From a virus, in IMG/VR virus record IMGVR_UViG_3300020125_000398, positions 1-32,254 of that record: a stretch of 32,254 nucleotides of DNA; one strand, written 5' to 3'. A program made the position numbers and the translations under genes. This document shows positions 1 to 8,697 of the stretch, in pieces. The notes beneath the pieces were generated by a model, which was given only the letters and a program-made list of their open reading frames with translations, did no database searches and was not told the DNA's origin. The stretch's first letter is position 1. Each line of letters opens with the position of its first letter.

Positions 1-196
1 CACAATCGATAATTTCGTTCGAACCTTTCATCGAGCCAGAGATTCGTGCGTAACTTGTCCCACGCCAAACTTCGATGATAAGTTTCTGGCTCCAGAAATC
101 ATGCTTATACCGAAATGGCATGAAACCTAGAGGTCTCTTCGGGATTAATTCGGCTTCTGGTTCTAGATGAACTAACCTACTAGGTGCTCTAATCAT
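1..196 (-). CDS. Unknown protein, 3' part cut by window edge
   Basis: An open frame starts at an ATG at 196 and runs through position 1 without a stop, so the C-terminus lies outside the window. The visible 65 residues begin MIRAPSRLVHLEPEAELIP and are mixed charged and aromatic, with no membrane segment. The ATG overlaps the polymerase stop in an ATGA arrangement, and GGAG sits eight bases upstream, inside the polymerase coding end. This indicates translational coupling in the replication operon. I do not recognise the family. Its position directly after the replicative polymerase suggests a DNA metabolism role, but that is only an inference from context. Confidence 0.7.
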   Translation of the reverse strand, partial: MIRAPSRLVHLEPEAELIPKRPLGFMPFRYKHDFWSQKLIIEVWRGTSYARISGSMKGSNEIIDC

Positions 197-3100
197 TTTA
201 CAAACTCCTCAAAGGGGCCAAATGCTTCAATAGCCTTGATAGCATCAGCCTTTAGCTTGTCGAAATATGACATGTCAATTTTTAGATCCGGCATGGCTTG
301 GGCAATCTCTGCCTCAACCCACTTGTACCCCTTGGTTCCTGTTACCGCGTAGTACTTGTCGTCCTTGACCCGGTAGAGCGTTCCGCCCCCTTCAACAACA
401 GGTACAAAGCGACCAGTACGCCCAAGATGGCGCATATTGCGATAAACAAGGGTTTCATCTTTTTCGTGATCCTCCTTATCGAGATACATAGTTCCCTGAA
501 CAACAGAACGACCTTCGCATAGATCATCAAAAGTCGGTTCTTCACCTGAGAACAATGTCTTGAATACGTATGGATGTTGGAATTGTGACCCTACGGCGGT
601 CCACTCGTTTCCCTTTCTCGCTATGTAAACCGCGTCATTGACCAGACAGAACTTGTCGTAAGTCTCTTCATGCTCAAATTCATACCCGTACATTGAGCCA
701 ATAGTCGTCACAAATTCAACTGCATCTTGAGAAGCATTAGGGATCTTCACTGAATCGGTCTTGATGTGAACCACGTTGTAGTTGTTCTTTGTCAAGTCGT
801 TCTTCAGATCGATCATGAATAGGGCGCCACGTTTGGCGACGATGTTATCCACGTTTCGAATATCACGGAACGGATTGTCAAACTTGGCCGACGTCAGGCC
901 ATAGACGATGTTCAACGCGATTCGAAGGGCGAACGCCAACTGGCTGCCATGATTATCTACCTTATGATCTTCGGCACCCTCAAGGAAAGGTGCAAGTCTT
1001 CCGTCAAATAGTGTGCGAGCTCTCTCGTATTCCTGGCGCTTGATCGCTATCCGGGCTTTCGTGAGCTCAGCGTATTTCTCCGTGTACTTCCCGAAGAGAT
1101 TAAGTTTGATGATGCTGACGGGATGCATGGAGGCCACATCCAGGACGGCTACGTTCTCGTAGATTCCTGGCACTGCGTAGATGTAACCACCTTCTCCTGG
1201 ATCCTCTCCCTTGTAGCTGCTCTTCCCTGCTTCGAACTTGTACCCAGGGAATTCCTCGGACAGATCCGTATAGACAAAATAACGTTGTGGGTTTTTGTCG
1301 TCCCCAAATATGATCTTAGCTGTGTGTCTTTGTGTTGTATCATTAACCGTCAATCCACTCAGTTCGGCCAAGATCTGACGTGCGACAAAGTCGTCCCAGC
1401 GATCCTCGAGTACTGCCTCAGTAGCAATGACATCGTTGACGCAGTATTCGACGACCCTTGGCCAGTCTTTTTCATCTACAGGGTCATCCCAGGGAATGTC
1501 TAATTCCATATGGTGGACCCCCAGATCGATCTCGAATTTCTTTAATCCTTGCTTGATCGTGCTGAAATCCCAAATATCGGCATACGAGATGTTGTACGCT
1601 GCTCCGAACGGGGCGTTACGGTTATTGTCAACTATCATCTTCTGGCTGAGATTGAACAGTTGCTCGTTCGTATAGCCCATAGATGCCGCATAGAGAATAT
1701 GATTGTCGTATCTACGATTGTAGAATCCGACCAGTTTCAGCTTGAACAGCATCTCAACTTCGTGAGGCTTGGGATTGATCATCCTTACAACCTCATTACC
1801 CCCACGAAACTTCCAACAGATGACGAAGAGATTCTTGTAGACCTCTACGTCAAATATGGCCATGCGGTCATCGTCCACTTCGACGACGGCGTCAGACCCT
1901 ATCTCTGGATCTGACTGGAACTTCATGGTCTGTACTACCTTGAGTGCAATACCGGCCTGATGGGTCGAGTTGTTAGCAAAAGCCAAAACCCTAGGCCGTA
2001 GATCAATAACATCGTATTTCATCCCTGATTCATAAGCGTCGTCTAGAATCTTGGCGATGAAGTCGACGGATGGCTTCGTGCCTGGATGAATCTTCTTCTG
2101 GAGATTCCGCTCTATAAGCTCTCTCAGGCCCTTTTCACTTGTAATAGTCTTGGCCTTAAGCATCTTCTCCTTCTTCTGTTTGAGCGGCAATCCACTACTT
2201 ATCGACGCGATGGGCACTGCGTTGCATCGGGATAACCTTCTACGCAACGCCGAATCCCCAGCAAATATCTTAATCTCAATGCCATCTGAATACGTAGTCG
2301 ATAGAACAGAGGAGTCACCGGCATAATCATAATGTAAATGAACGCCCTTCCCTGACTGACTAAGTTCGGCATAAGTGGCAGGCCAGGTACTGGCTGCCTC
2401 CAGATTTCTCTCCAGAGCCTTACGTCCATCTTGGTCCCTCAGATCGAAGTCAATGACGATGTGGTTTTCAGGTACCTTTACAAAATGTAATCGCTGCGAA
2501 TCAATGTCTAAAAGCTTGGTCTTGACTGTTGACCATTTCTTAGTCGGCAATCCATCTTCAGTCGCCATCTGCGCAGGTTGATTGGCAAATTCCTCATCAA
2601 ATAGTGACTCGGTCTCTTCCATGACCAACGAGAAGGCAACTTGATCACCTGCTGTCTTAGGTGCCTTGAACTGTTCTGCGTTGAAACCGGAATATAGACT
2701 GCGAACTCGTTCACCGTTTATCTCACCCCGATCCTTGAATTCATCGAAGTAGTTTCGGAGCTCCTCTCGCATCTTGTACTGCGGTAGCGGCCGTTCTATT
2801 CCACTGTCTTCACAGAACTGCTTGTACAAGGTATACGCCTGAGTCAGGGTTATAGCATTTTGAGATTTGAACAGATCGTAATGTGCCTCAATGAAGTTGT
2901 AGAAGACGTCTGTCTGAAGCATCATCTCCAGTGGGCGATAATTGTTGTAGTAGTTCTTGCCCATTTCCAAATATACCTTCTGGCAATGAGCAGCTATTGC
3001 GCCAAGCTCGAAGTCGATCTGGCTTACTAGTGTGTTGTAATGTCTGACAGGAATTCTCACCCCAGTAGGGTGAACGTCTATCAACCGGCGAATAATCCCA

Positions 3101-3957
3101 GACTTAGCATCAGAAATTTTCACCGGCTGATTTGAACCGATGAACAACATAGCATCTGCTCTAGACGTGTAACTCGGCTTGTACTTCTCATTCATCGTCA
3201 TCTGCTCATGCGAGATGATTGAATTCAGCCGAGTGTTATCTTCTAACCTTGAAAGATCACCATCATGCTGGATGGCTACTAACGGATTGCTTTTGAAAGC
3301 CTCCGTAGCAAACGTGCCGTTACTGCTACCAAGAGCCTTACCATCAAACGTGGTAGTATATCCACTAAACAATCTCTCAAGAATATTGAGAATGGTGGAC
3401 TTTCCCGAACCGGCTGGCCCATAAAAGACGAAGAACTTTTGGATCTTCTTTGAATCTCCTGCGACAATGGATCCGATTGCCCACTCAATTTTTGCTCTCT
3501 CTTCAATAGAATATAATGTACCGACTAATTCATCCCAAGCGGAAATATCACCTTCTTCCAAAGCATAGTCAAGCTTACGACTTACGTAGTCTGACTTCTT
3601 CACTTCGTAATTAGCGAAGGCAATCTTGGAATCCAACGGATGGTTGTTGTCACTGATGTTGGACAGGTACTTCCTGAACTGCGCCCAAATATGACTGTTG
3701 TATGAGCGTAGAGATTTAACTTGATACCTGGTCCCGGTTTCAGAATACAGCCTATTCGCTTCACGTTGGAGATCTTCGTCAACTAGCCGCTGAACATCAT
3801 ACTCATCTCGAGACCAAAGACCGAGCTCTTCATCCCAGATGGCATAGAAGGTTCTACCCTGAACCATCAGATCCTGAGAACGACCGACAATGAAGTCAGG
3901 ATACAACTCCAAGGTCTTGTCTTTCGTTTCTCTGGTTAGGATCTGGTAGAAATCCAC
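193..3957 (-). CDS. Replicative fusion: SF3 helicase, primase-like, family B DNA polymerase
   Basis: This 1254-residue protein carries most of a replisome in one chain. An SF3/D5-like helicase lies at about residues 140-300: Walker A GPAGSGKS at 180-187, an acidic QHDGD at 230-234 and LFIGSNQP at 271-278. An archaeo-eukaryotic primase-like segment lies at about 495-590: DFD at 503-505, SGKGVHLH at 535-542, GIEIK at 559-563. A 3'-5' exonuclease follows at about 700-850: DVE at 703-705, YCVND at 838-842. Family B polymerase motifs come next: A, DVASMHP at 940-946; B, LNIVYG near 1015-1020; C, KTDS at 1066-1069. The start is a GTG with AAGGAG just upstream. Helicase and polymerase calls are firm. 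The primase call rests on three short motifs and is moderate. Confidence 0.93.
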   Translation of the reverse strand: MDFYQILTRETKDKTLELYPDFIVGRSQDLMVQGRTFYAIWDEELGLWSRDEYDVQRLVDEDLQREANRLYSETGTRYQVKSLRSYNSHIWAQFRKYLSNISDNNHPLDSKIAFANYEVKKSDYVSRKLDYALEEGDISAWDELVGTLYSIEERAKIEWAIGSIVAGDSKKIQKFFVFYGPAGSGKSTILNILERLFSGYTTTFDGKALGSSNGTFATEAFKSNPLVAIQHDGDLSRLEDNTRLNSIISHEQMTMNEKYKPSYTSRADAMLFIGSNQPVKISDAKSGIIRRLIDVHPTGVRIPVRHYNTLVSQIDFELGAIAAHCQKVYLEMGKNYYNNYRPLEMMLQTDVFYNFIEAHYDLFKSQNAITLTQAYTLYKQFCEDSGIERPLPQYKMREELRNYFDEFKDRGEINGERVRSLYSGFNAEQFKAPKTAGDQVAFSLVMEETESLFDEEFANQPAQMATEDGLPTKKWSTVKTKLLDIDSQRLHFVKVPENHIVIDFDLRDQDGRKALERNLEAASTWPATYAELSQSGKGVHLHYDYAGDSSVLSTTYSDGIEIKIFAGDSALRRRLSRCNAVPIASISSGLPLKQKKEKMLKAKTITSEKGLRELIERNLQKKIHPGTKPSVDFIAKILDDAYESGMKYDVIDLRPRVLAFANNSTHQAGIALKVVQTMKFQSDPEIGSDAVVEVDDDRMAIFDVEVYKNLFVICWKFRGGNEVVRMINPKPHEVEMLFKLKLVGFYNRRYDNHILYAASMGYTNEQLFNLSQKMIVDNNRNAPFGAAYNISYADIWDFSTIKQGLKKFEIDLGVHHMELDIPWDDPVDEKDWPRVVEYCVNDVIATEAVLEDRWDDFVARQILAELSGLTVNDTTQRHTAKIIFGDDKNPQRYFVYTDLSEEFPGYKFEAGKSSYKGEDPGEGGYIYAVPGIYENVAVLDVASMHPVSIIKLNLFGKYTEKYAELTKARIAIKRQEYERARTLFDGRLAPFLEGAEDHKVDNHGSQLAFALRIALNIVYGLTSAKFDNPFRDIRNVDNIVAKRGALFMIDLKNDLTKNNYNVVHIKTDSVKIPNASQDAVEFVTTIGSMYGYEFEHEETYDKFCLVNDAVYIARKGNEWTAVGSQFQHPYVFKTLFSGEEPTFDDLCEGRSVVQGTMYLDKEDHEKDETLVYRNMRHLGRTGRFVPVVEGGGTLYRVKDDKYYAVTGTKGYKWVEAEIAQAMPDLKIDMSYFDKLKADAIKAIEAFGPFEEFVK

Positions 3958-3966
3958 TCAACTCCT

Positions 3967-4479
3967 TCAGTCAATAGTGTGTTCGATCACATATGCATTC
4001 ATTTGGTACCAAAGCTCGACTTTGGTTTGATCCTCCTTTGCTGTTCTGAGTGGAAAGAAGCCCCCTGTACCATCTCGGTCATATGTCCGCCAGATAAGTG
4101 TGTCCAGAATTTCTTCTATCTTTCTGGTTTTCACAGAACCAACTGGATCGTACATCTTGTCCAGTCCGCTGTTCTTCAAAAGCTGGCCAGCCCAGACTTC
4201 CTTTTCACCACCAGCTATGAATTCGAGTCTGCGAGAGAGCCCCAAGATGATCTCGAGCATTGAAACCTCATGCTTGGGAACCTTGTTGCCCTCTCCCCAG
4301 AACTCCCTTCTCATCTCGTAGACATCCCCAATACGATTGTGATCGTTTGGAACAATCCACACAAAGTCTTTCGCATGGAGATGTCTGAACAGCCCGTCGT
4401 AATCCTTGTGCTCTTTTCCTTCAACGATGACTTGCTTGCAAAGCCAATTGAAATATCGCTCAGCAAACTCCTTAGTCAT
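3967..4479 (-). CDS. Conserved phage protein of unknown function
   Basis: This 170-residue soluble protein begins MTKEFAERYFNWL. I chose the ATG at 4479, preceded by a GGAT and overlapping the previous gene's stop by 8 bases, over a non-ATG start at 4515. It has no membrane segment. A central basic/aromatic stretch (DFVWIVPNDHNR) and a helical C-terminal half are visible. It looks like a gene that accompanies DUF6353-like genes and polymerases in many Gram-positive phages, but I know of no assigned function. It ends ten bases before the polymerase GTG, so the two are almost certainly on one mRNA. A replication-linked role is inferred from position only. Confidence 0.82.
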   Translation of the reverse strand: MTKEFAERYFNWLCKQVIVEGKEHKDYDGLFRHLHAKDFVWIVPNDHNRIGDVYEMRREFWGEGNKVPKHEVSMLEIILGLSRRLEFIAGGEKEVWAGQLLKNSGLDKMYDPVGSVKTRKIEEILDTLIWRTYDRDGTGGFFPLRTAKEDQTKVELWYQMNAYVIEHTID

Positions 4480-5287
4480 CGTCAAATCCACGAACAGGCC
4501 TACGTCGCCGTTCAACTGAGGATGAGTGACGAATATGTCTGCTTATCGTCGCCTCGTAACTTCCGGGATCACGACATACTTCGAACTCGAGCTGCAGATG
4601 CTCGTTACGAATATGAACAACGTTCTCGTCATTGGGCGAGCCATGTCCCCATCGTCCCAGATTTCCCAGACCGATTACCTCATCCATGTCCTCGATCTGA
4701 GTCTGGCTCGTCGTATCTATCAGAACGTCATCTTGTTCATAGTAAATATAGGCGAGTTGCTCATGCCCTGACTCATTCGTCTTGAACTCGTCATAGTGAA
4801 TGATGTAGGGAACGTCGGGCCTTCTGCTCTTCACCTCAACGGCGTAGTCCCACTCACTAGTATTGAAGACGTTTACTTTCTCCGAAGCTTCCACCACGGC
4901 TTCTTCGGCTGCTGCTTCTTCCGCAGGAAACCGGGCATTAACTTCATCGATCGCTGCTTGTTCTTCCGGCGTGTAACGTTCATGACGCTCCTCTATAACT
5001 ACTTCGATAGGTGGCTTCTCTTGCGCAGCCACAGCTTTTTTCTGATAATGCTCTCGCATCTCTGAGATCTCATCCTCAGCGAGCTTCGAGTACTTCGTCT
5101 GCAGCCTCTTCTCTGCAATTCGGAAACCGACAGTGAAGCCGATAGCTACTCCGATACCGGCTCCGGCAATAAAGAACCCAACTTCTCGTCCTGTCAGACG
5201 ACGAGTAGCTTCAGCGACTTCCTCGACTCGATACGCAACTTCCTCGATCTCGTCTGCCACTTTCTCGACTAGTTCCTCATTTGCCAT
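4472..5287 (-). CDS. Single-pass membrane protein with acidic tail
   Basis: The protein has 271 residues. An N-terminal amphipathic, acidic helix (about 1-32) is followed by a glycine-rich membrane segment at about 36-56 (FFIAGAGIGVAIGFTVGF). Next come a charged coiled-coil-like stretch, an Ala/Glu-rich linker (about 100-135), and a C-terminal domain of about 130 residues with aspartate-, tyrosine- and histidine-rich strands ending in a basic RRRRPVRG patch. It starts with ATG at 5287, after GGAGG, inside the end of the upstream DUF6353-like gene. No catalytic motif was recognised. It belongs to the run of membrane proteins between holin and polymerase. Envelope anchoring of a phage process is inferred. 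Confidence 0.85.
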   Translation of the reverse strand: MANEELVEKVADEIEEVAYRVEEVAEATRRLTGREVGFFIAGAGIGVAIGFTVGFRIAEKRLQTKYSKLAEDEISEMREHYQKKAVAAQEKPPIEVVIEERHERYTPEEQAAIDEVNARFPAEEAAAEEAVVEASEKVNVFNTSEWDYAVEVKSRRPDVPYIIHYDEFKTNESGHEQLAYIYYEQDDVLIDTTSQTQIEDMDEVIGLGNLGRWGHGSPNDENVVHIRNEHLQLEFEVCRDPGSYEATISRHIRHSSSVERRRRPVRGFDDD

Positions 5288-6180
5288 GAGACTGCCTCCG
5301 TCGGTGTATCGATCTTGTCATAGATGACTCCATCGACGTTGAAATCGAGGAGAATAGAGGCCTCACGGCCGTTTACGAAATCCCGGACAGTACCGTCACT
5401 GTCCCAAATCCCGAAATCGATGTAATTGTCCCTTACATCGCCGATCAAGATCCATCCGACGACAGATCCAGCCTTGGACCTTGGGATCCCGAGCTTGTCA
5501 TACACTTCGTTCAGGAAGACATGACCTCGAGCCCTCAGCAGATCATTCACATAGTTCTGCTGACACTTCAAGAATATGAGATTGTACTCCGGCTCTTTCG
5601 ACCATTCCGTCGAGAGCGGATCGAAGAATCTCGCATAGATCGAAGGCTCACCCTCACCAACTCGAACAGCCGTCTTCTTTTTGCCGTCCGTGATGACCTC
5701 GACTTCTCGTGTACCGTACCTGAAGTTCCGGTCCTCCTCCTCACCATATTTCTCAACAACACGCTGTCGGTATTCAGCAAACCCCTTCTCCAGTGCTAGA
5801 TATGCAGCGGTAAGTGCGGCATTCCTTCTGTTCAAGATGCTGTGAGCCTGAACCAGAGCTGCAACTGAAGCGCTACCCACAGCAATCGCAGGAGCGTACA
5901 ACCTGACAACCTTCATCAACGTCTGGACGTAGATGATCGAAATATCCCTCTGCTTGTCCTGCTCGGTGTACTCCCTGTGCTCGAGAGTCTTGGCCTTATG
6001 AAGGTTCACTTTCCCTTCATCAAGAACTTCCTCGAGCTTCAGAGTGGCCCGACAAGCGAGAACCGTGCTCCCCACCATTCCTACAAGACCTGCACCGAAC
6101 AGAAGTTGCGGTGAGTTCTTCTCCAAAACCAATGCTCGACGGCCCAGCGCCTTGCTGACCGCCATTGGGATCAACTGCAT
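5269..6180 (-). CDS. DUF6353-like membrane protein (copy 2)
   Basis: The protein has 303 residues, with two hydrophobic segments near residues 25-44 (LLFGAGLVGMVGSTVLA) and 95-112 (APAIAVGSASVAALVQA). Between and after them are charged helices. The C-terminal domain contains the DNYIDFGIWD and GREASILLDFNVDGVIYDKI stretches that I associate with DUF6353, a phage family of unknown function. The layout matches the gene at 7900-8697, so the two are likely paralogues. ATG 6180 has AAGGAG seven bases upstream. The end overlaps the next gene. No enzymatic motif is visible, and the role (perhaps envelope modification or superinfection exclusion) is unknown. Confidence 0.87.
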   Translation of the reverse strand: MQLIPMAVSKALGRRALVLEKNSPQLLFGAGLVGMVGSTVLACRATLKLEEVLDEGKVNLHKAKTLEHREYTEQDKQRDISIIYVQTLMKVVRLYAPAIAVGSASVAALVQAHSILNRRNAALTAAYLALEKGFAEYRQRVVEKYGEEEDRNFRYGTREVEVITDGKKKTAVRVGEGEPSIYARFFDPLSTEWSKEPEYNLIFLKCQQNYVNDLLRARGHVFLNEVYDKLGIPRSKAGSVVGWILIGDVRDNYIDFGIWDSDGTVRDFVNGREASILLDFNVDGVIYDKIDTPTEAVSWQMRN

Positions 6181-6190
6181 ATTAATCTCC

Positions 6191-6367
6191 TTAAAATAAT
6201 TTACCTTGTTCAGGCGGTTTGTCTTTTTCAGGCAACTCTGGAGGATTCTCCAAGTTCTTCAAATATATAGCTATGACCTGGTCGTCATCCATCTTGTCTA
6301 CCTGAGACGCCCAATTTGCATTGGGGTACATCGCTTTTACTGCATCACGAGTTTGCCCAATGTTCAT
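6191..6367 (-). CDS. Small protein, 58 residues
   Basis: This short frame begins MNIGQTRDAVKAMYP and ends in a proline- and lysine-rich tail (ELPEKDKPPEQGKLF). Support comes from its fit. It starts 4 bases after the stop of the upstream gene (TGA, then ATG), which suggests translational coupling without its own strong ribosome site. Its TAA is immediately followed by the AAGGAG of the next gene. It fills the only gap between the flanking genes. The fold looks like one or two helices with the motif QVDKMDDDQVIAIY. It is hydrophilic, with no membrane segment. I know of no function. Confidence 0.72.
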   Translation of the reverse strand: MNIGQTRDAVKAMYPNANWASQVDKMDDDQVIAIYLKNLENPPELPEKDKPPEQGKLF

Positions 6368-6370
6368 AGT

Positions 6371-6991
6371 TCAGTCGATAAATTGTGGTTCTGGGAGATC
6401 AAGCAAGAAACCTTCGCGTATCCGAGAGACTCCCGCACCTCTGATATCAGTCCAGCCCCACTTATTATCTGTGTGGGAACTTGGGAGACCAACCAGCTCA
6501 TATAGATCTGCGACTGTGGCTGTTCCATAACGGCTCACCACTTCGAACATCTTGTCGATGACCTCTTCTGCTTCTACTCGTGACGTCAACACGATCTCAT
6601 CGAAATCATGCTGAGAACGAGCTCGTCGACTGATCACTCTCTGAGGAGCCGACTGCCTACTCCCCATCGCATACCGGTTGTAACTGACGTAACCAGTGGG
6701 TCCAGCTTGAGGTGGCTGTGATCCTCCTCTACGGCGAATATCACCAAACACAAGCTTCTCGAGACCTTGAGTCGTCACATCAATGAACATGTCTCTTGCA
6801 GCTGGCAGCAAGACCTCGAATACGGCGTATCTGGCTGCTGTCTTGGCATCTCCGCCGACAAACGTCTCTTTGAACTGCTTCCCAAGAGACTTCTTCCTTC
6901 GAACTGGCTCTTCTGAAGTAATTCTCTTGATGTTCTTTACTTCAGGTTGCGGCTGATCTTTCTTGTTGGGCGGATAATCCGGGATCTCCAT
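6371..6991 (-). CDS. Conserved phage protein with basic N-terminus, unknown function
   Basis: The protein has 206 residues. The N-terminus is proline- and lysine-rich (about 1-40) and is followed by a helical stretch (YAVFEVLLPAARDMFIDV). A glycine/arginine-rich linker follows, then a C-terminal domain starting at SRRARSQHDFDEIVL and ending WTDIRGAGVSRIREGFLL. This C-terminal pattern recurs beside DUF6353-like genes in phages of Gram-positive bacteria, without an assigned function. ATG 6991 has AAGGAA just upstream and comes directly after an intrinsic terminator, so its expression may depend on readthrough. The C-terminal part, with GTATVADLYELVGLP, resembles a small helical DNA- or protein-binding unit, but this is a guess. 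Confidence 0.85.
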   Translation of the reverse strand: MEIPDYPPNKKDQPQPEVKNIKRITSEEPVRRKKSLGKQFKETFVGGDAKTAARYAVFEVLLPAARDMFIDVTTQGLEKLVFGDIRRRGGSQPPQAGPTGYVSYNRYAMGSRQSAPQRVISRRARSQHDFDEIVLTSRVEAEEVIDKMFEVVSRYGTATVADLYELVGLPSSHTDNKWGWTDIRGAGVSRIREGFLLDLPEPQFID

Positions 6992-7005
6992 ATTTTCCTT
7001 ACTCT

Positions 7006-7047
7006 AGAAAAAGAAAAAACTAAGAGTCCATTTCTGGGCTCCTAGTT
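7006..7047 (-). terminator. Intrinsic terminator after the 90-residue gene
   Basis: On the minus strand, AACTAGGAGCCC, loop AGAAAT, GGACTCTTAGTT forms a long stem with small mismatches. It is followed by TTTTTTCTTTTT. It starts six bases after the stop of the gene at 7053-7325. The stem-loop core is nearly identical to the terminator at 9918-9947. Confidence 0.85.
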
Positions 7048-7052
7048 TGATA

Positions 7053-7325
7053 CTAACGGTCTGACTTGTATTCTAGTTTTTCGGGCTTCTTGCTGAACTT
7101 CTCTGAAAGCCAGTCGGCTGCCTTCGCAACTGCAACATCGGTGTACGGCTTAGTCTTGTAAGCTACAAGCTGACCAGCAACAGTGGCTCCAACCTTGACG
7201 GGAATACCATCGGGGTCGAGATTCGTGTGCTGTGCAACTTGAGTCTCACAAACCTGAGCTGTCTTCAATGCTACAATCATGCTGGCGGCATACTGTGCAA
7301 TTTCGAGCTTAGTCATGGGAAACAT
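7053..7325 (-). CDS. Small protein, 90 residues, own promoter and terminator
   Basis: It starts at ATG 7325 (MFPMTKLEIAQYAASMI), preceded by TAGGAG seven bases upstream. A longer frame to 7379 would run through the promoter-like element at 7355-7383 and is not likely to be real. The protein is an N-terminal helix, a short loop with NLDPDGIPVK, a small hydrophobic stretch and a lysine-rich tail. There is no clear membrane helix. The gene sits alone between a promoter-like element and a strong terminator, so it looks like a monocistronic cassette. Function unknown. Confidence 0.8.
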   Translation of the reverse strand: MFPMTKLEIAQYAASMIVALKTAQVCETQVAQHTNLDPDGIPVKVGATVAGQLVAYKTKPYTDVAVAKAADWLSEKFSKKPEKLEYKSDR

Positions 7326-7354
7326 AAAATCTCCTATATAAAGTTTAGTTTGTA

Positions 7355-7383
7355 TCTCATATATAGGCATGTTTTCCACGCGA
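7355..7383 (-). promoter_or_regulatory. Promoter-like element 1 (TCGCGT-N14-TATATGAGA)
   Basis: On the minus strand the element reads TCGCGT, 14 bases, TATATGAGA. It touches the stop of the gene at 7385-7888 and lies 30 bases upstream of the ATG at 7325. It is one of six copies with identical 14-base spacing. A -35/-10-like role is inferred; a protein-binding site is the alternative. Confidence 0.7.
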
Positions 7384-7384
7384 A

Positions 7385-7888
7385 TTAGTCGTTTGTAATT
7401 ACGATCTCACCTGAGACAATCTTCTCGCTGAGCTGTTTGTACTCATCATCTGACAACTCACGAACTTCTCTCATGGTCATGGTCTTGGGTACGGGCTTGA
7501 TTTGAGTTATTACAGCTTCCTGTGGAACCAAATCGCCCGGAATGATGCCGTTCATGAACTCAATGGCAGCATCCGTATCCGTCACCAGTTCCATGAACAG
7601 AGTGGAATATGCCTCAGACGACTCGAACTCATCTCGCAGAGTCTGATTCTTGATGAATCGCTTACCATCCAGAGACTTCTTGCCGTAAGACTGCAAGATG
7701 ATCTTCTTGAATTCCTCAATGATGGTCTTGTTGTCTTCAGCTTCGACAACTTTCTGCATCGATGCAACGAAGCCGCCCTCATGACTCATCTCCAACTCGA
7801 CCAATTCCGCCTTGGACAGATGGAAGAGGAAATCTTCGCTAGTTTCCTCCCCATTGAAGTCGGTGTATTTGATCGTCTTCTTGAGCAC
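7385..7888 (-). CDS. Conserved phage protein, 167 residues, function uncertain
   Basis: It begins with GTG (LKKTIKYTDFNGEETSEDF) after AAAGGATATTT. The pattern of an N-terminal beta segment (YTDFNGEE...FLFHLSKAEL), a helical middle (IIEEFKKIILQSYGKKSLDGKRF) and a C-terminal acidic tail (ELSDDEYKQLSEKI) is one I have seen in phages of Firmicutes and Actinobacteria. Such proteins are sometimes labelled tail-assembly-chaperone-like, but a separate chaperone candidate lies at 21877-22419. I therefore leave the function open. It is soluble. It follows the DUF6353-like gene by 11 bases and is the last gene of that operon before promoter-like element 1. Confidence 0.85.
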   Translation of the reverse strand: MLKKTIKYTDFNGEETSEDFLFHLSKAELVELEMSHEGGFVASMQKVVEAEDNKTIIEEFKKIILQSYGKKSLDGKRFIKNQTLRDEFESSEAYSTLFMELVTDTDAAIEFMNGIIPGDLVPQEAVITQIKPVPKTMTMREVRELSDDEYKQLSEKIVSGEIVITND

Positions 7889-7899
7889 AAATATCCTTT

Positions 7900-8697
7900 C
7901 TAGTACAGCTTTGTGTATTCAGGCATAGGTGGACGTGCAAACTCAATCGCAATACACGGACGATTGTCTGGAGACATGACAGTTGAGAATCGCACTTCGA
8001 ACCGATCTGTCAATCCATTCCAGCCAACTTCATCGGAGTACTGAGTTGGCAGAATATCGATCAGATCGTAGAACCTGCTCAGGCTTGCGTACATATGGTT
8101 CAAGATCTCGTAGTTGATCTTGTTCTCAGCTTGTCTGATCTTCTCCACTGTGCTCTGGAAATACCTGCCCGTATACATGTCGAAGCACAGAACGTCCCCA
8201 GCTCCGATGACGAGGACTTCTTTGCTCACTGGAGTATTCGCAACTTTCTCCTGAGCGATCTCGTCCCTGATCGCCATTTCCTTGTTCTCGCCGATCTTCT
8301 CGAGTACCTTCGCCCTGTATTCGGACAGAGTACGCTCAGATATACTCGAGGCAACCGCCAGAGCTGCGATCTTCTTCGAAGCCGTGTGATTAGCCATGAC
8401 AATCGCAGTAATCGTTGTGGCACCGACACTGACAGGTGCGACATACAGCGGCCAGACTAGTCTGAACTTGTCCATGTTGGTCATCATGGGAAGAGACTCA
8501 TCATCGATGAGTTTCACATTGTCACGCGCAGCCTGCATACGGATCTTGGTCTCTTCACGATCAATGATCTGTGCTGCCTTGTACGATGCACGACCGGCAA
8601 AATATGCAGTCGTGACAACACCAGTAATACCCATACCCGTCAGAACTGTTGTCGGGTTGGCTCCCAGCACCTTCTCTTTAAAGAGTTCGAGAAGCAT
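7900..8697 (-). CDS. DUF6353-like membrane protein (copy 1)
   Basis: The protein has 265 residues from ATG 8697 (MLLELFKEKVLGANPTTVL), with AAAGGCGG upstream. A TTG 18 bases earlier is possible. Two hydrophobic segments lie near residues 15-34 (VLTGMGITGVVTTAYFAG) and 84-103 (PLYVAPVSVGATTITAIVMA). Between them is a charged helical loop, and a C-terminal soluble domain follows. The same architecture is seen at 5269-6180, so these are likely diverged paralogues of the DUF6353 type. The first 20 bases overlap the upstream gene's end, so it is co-translated. No catalytic residues were recognised. Confidence 0.87.
   Translation of the reverse strand: MLLELFKEKVLGANPTTVLTGMGITGVVTTAYFAGRASYKAAQIIDREETKIRMQAARDNVKLIDDESLPMMTNMDKFRLVWPLYVAPVSVGATTITAIVMANHTASKKIAALAVASSISERTLSEYRAKVLEKIGENKEMAIRDEIAQEKVANTPVSKEVLVIGAGDVLCFDMYTGRYFQSTVEKIRQAENKINYEILNHMYASLSRFYDLIDILPTQYSDEVGWNGLTDRFEVRFSTVMSPDNRPCIAIEFARPPMPEYTKLY

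Noticed and set aside
7325-7379. Upstream extension of the 90-residue gene to a longer start.
   Set aside because: The extension runs through promoter-like element 1, and a good ribosome site precedes the ATG at 7325.
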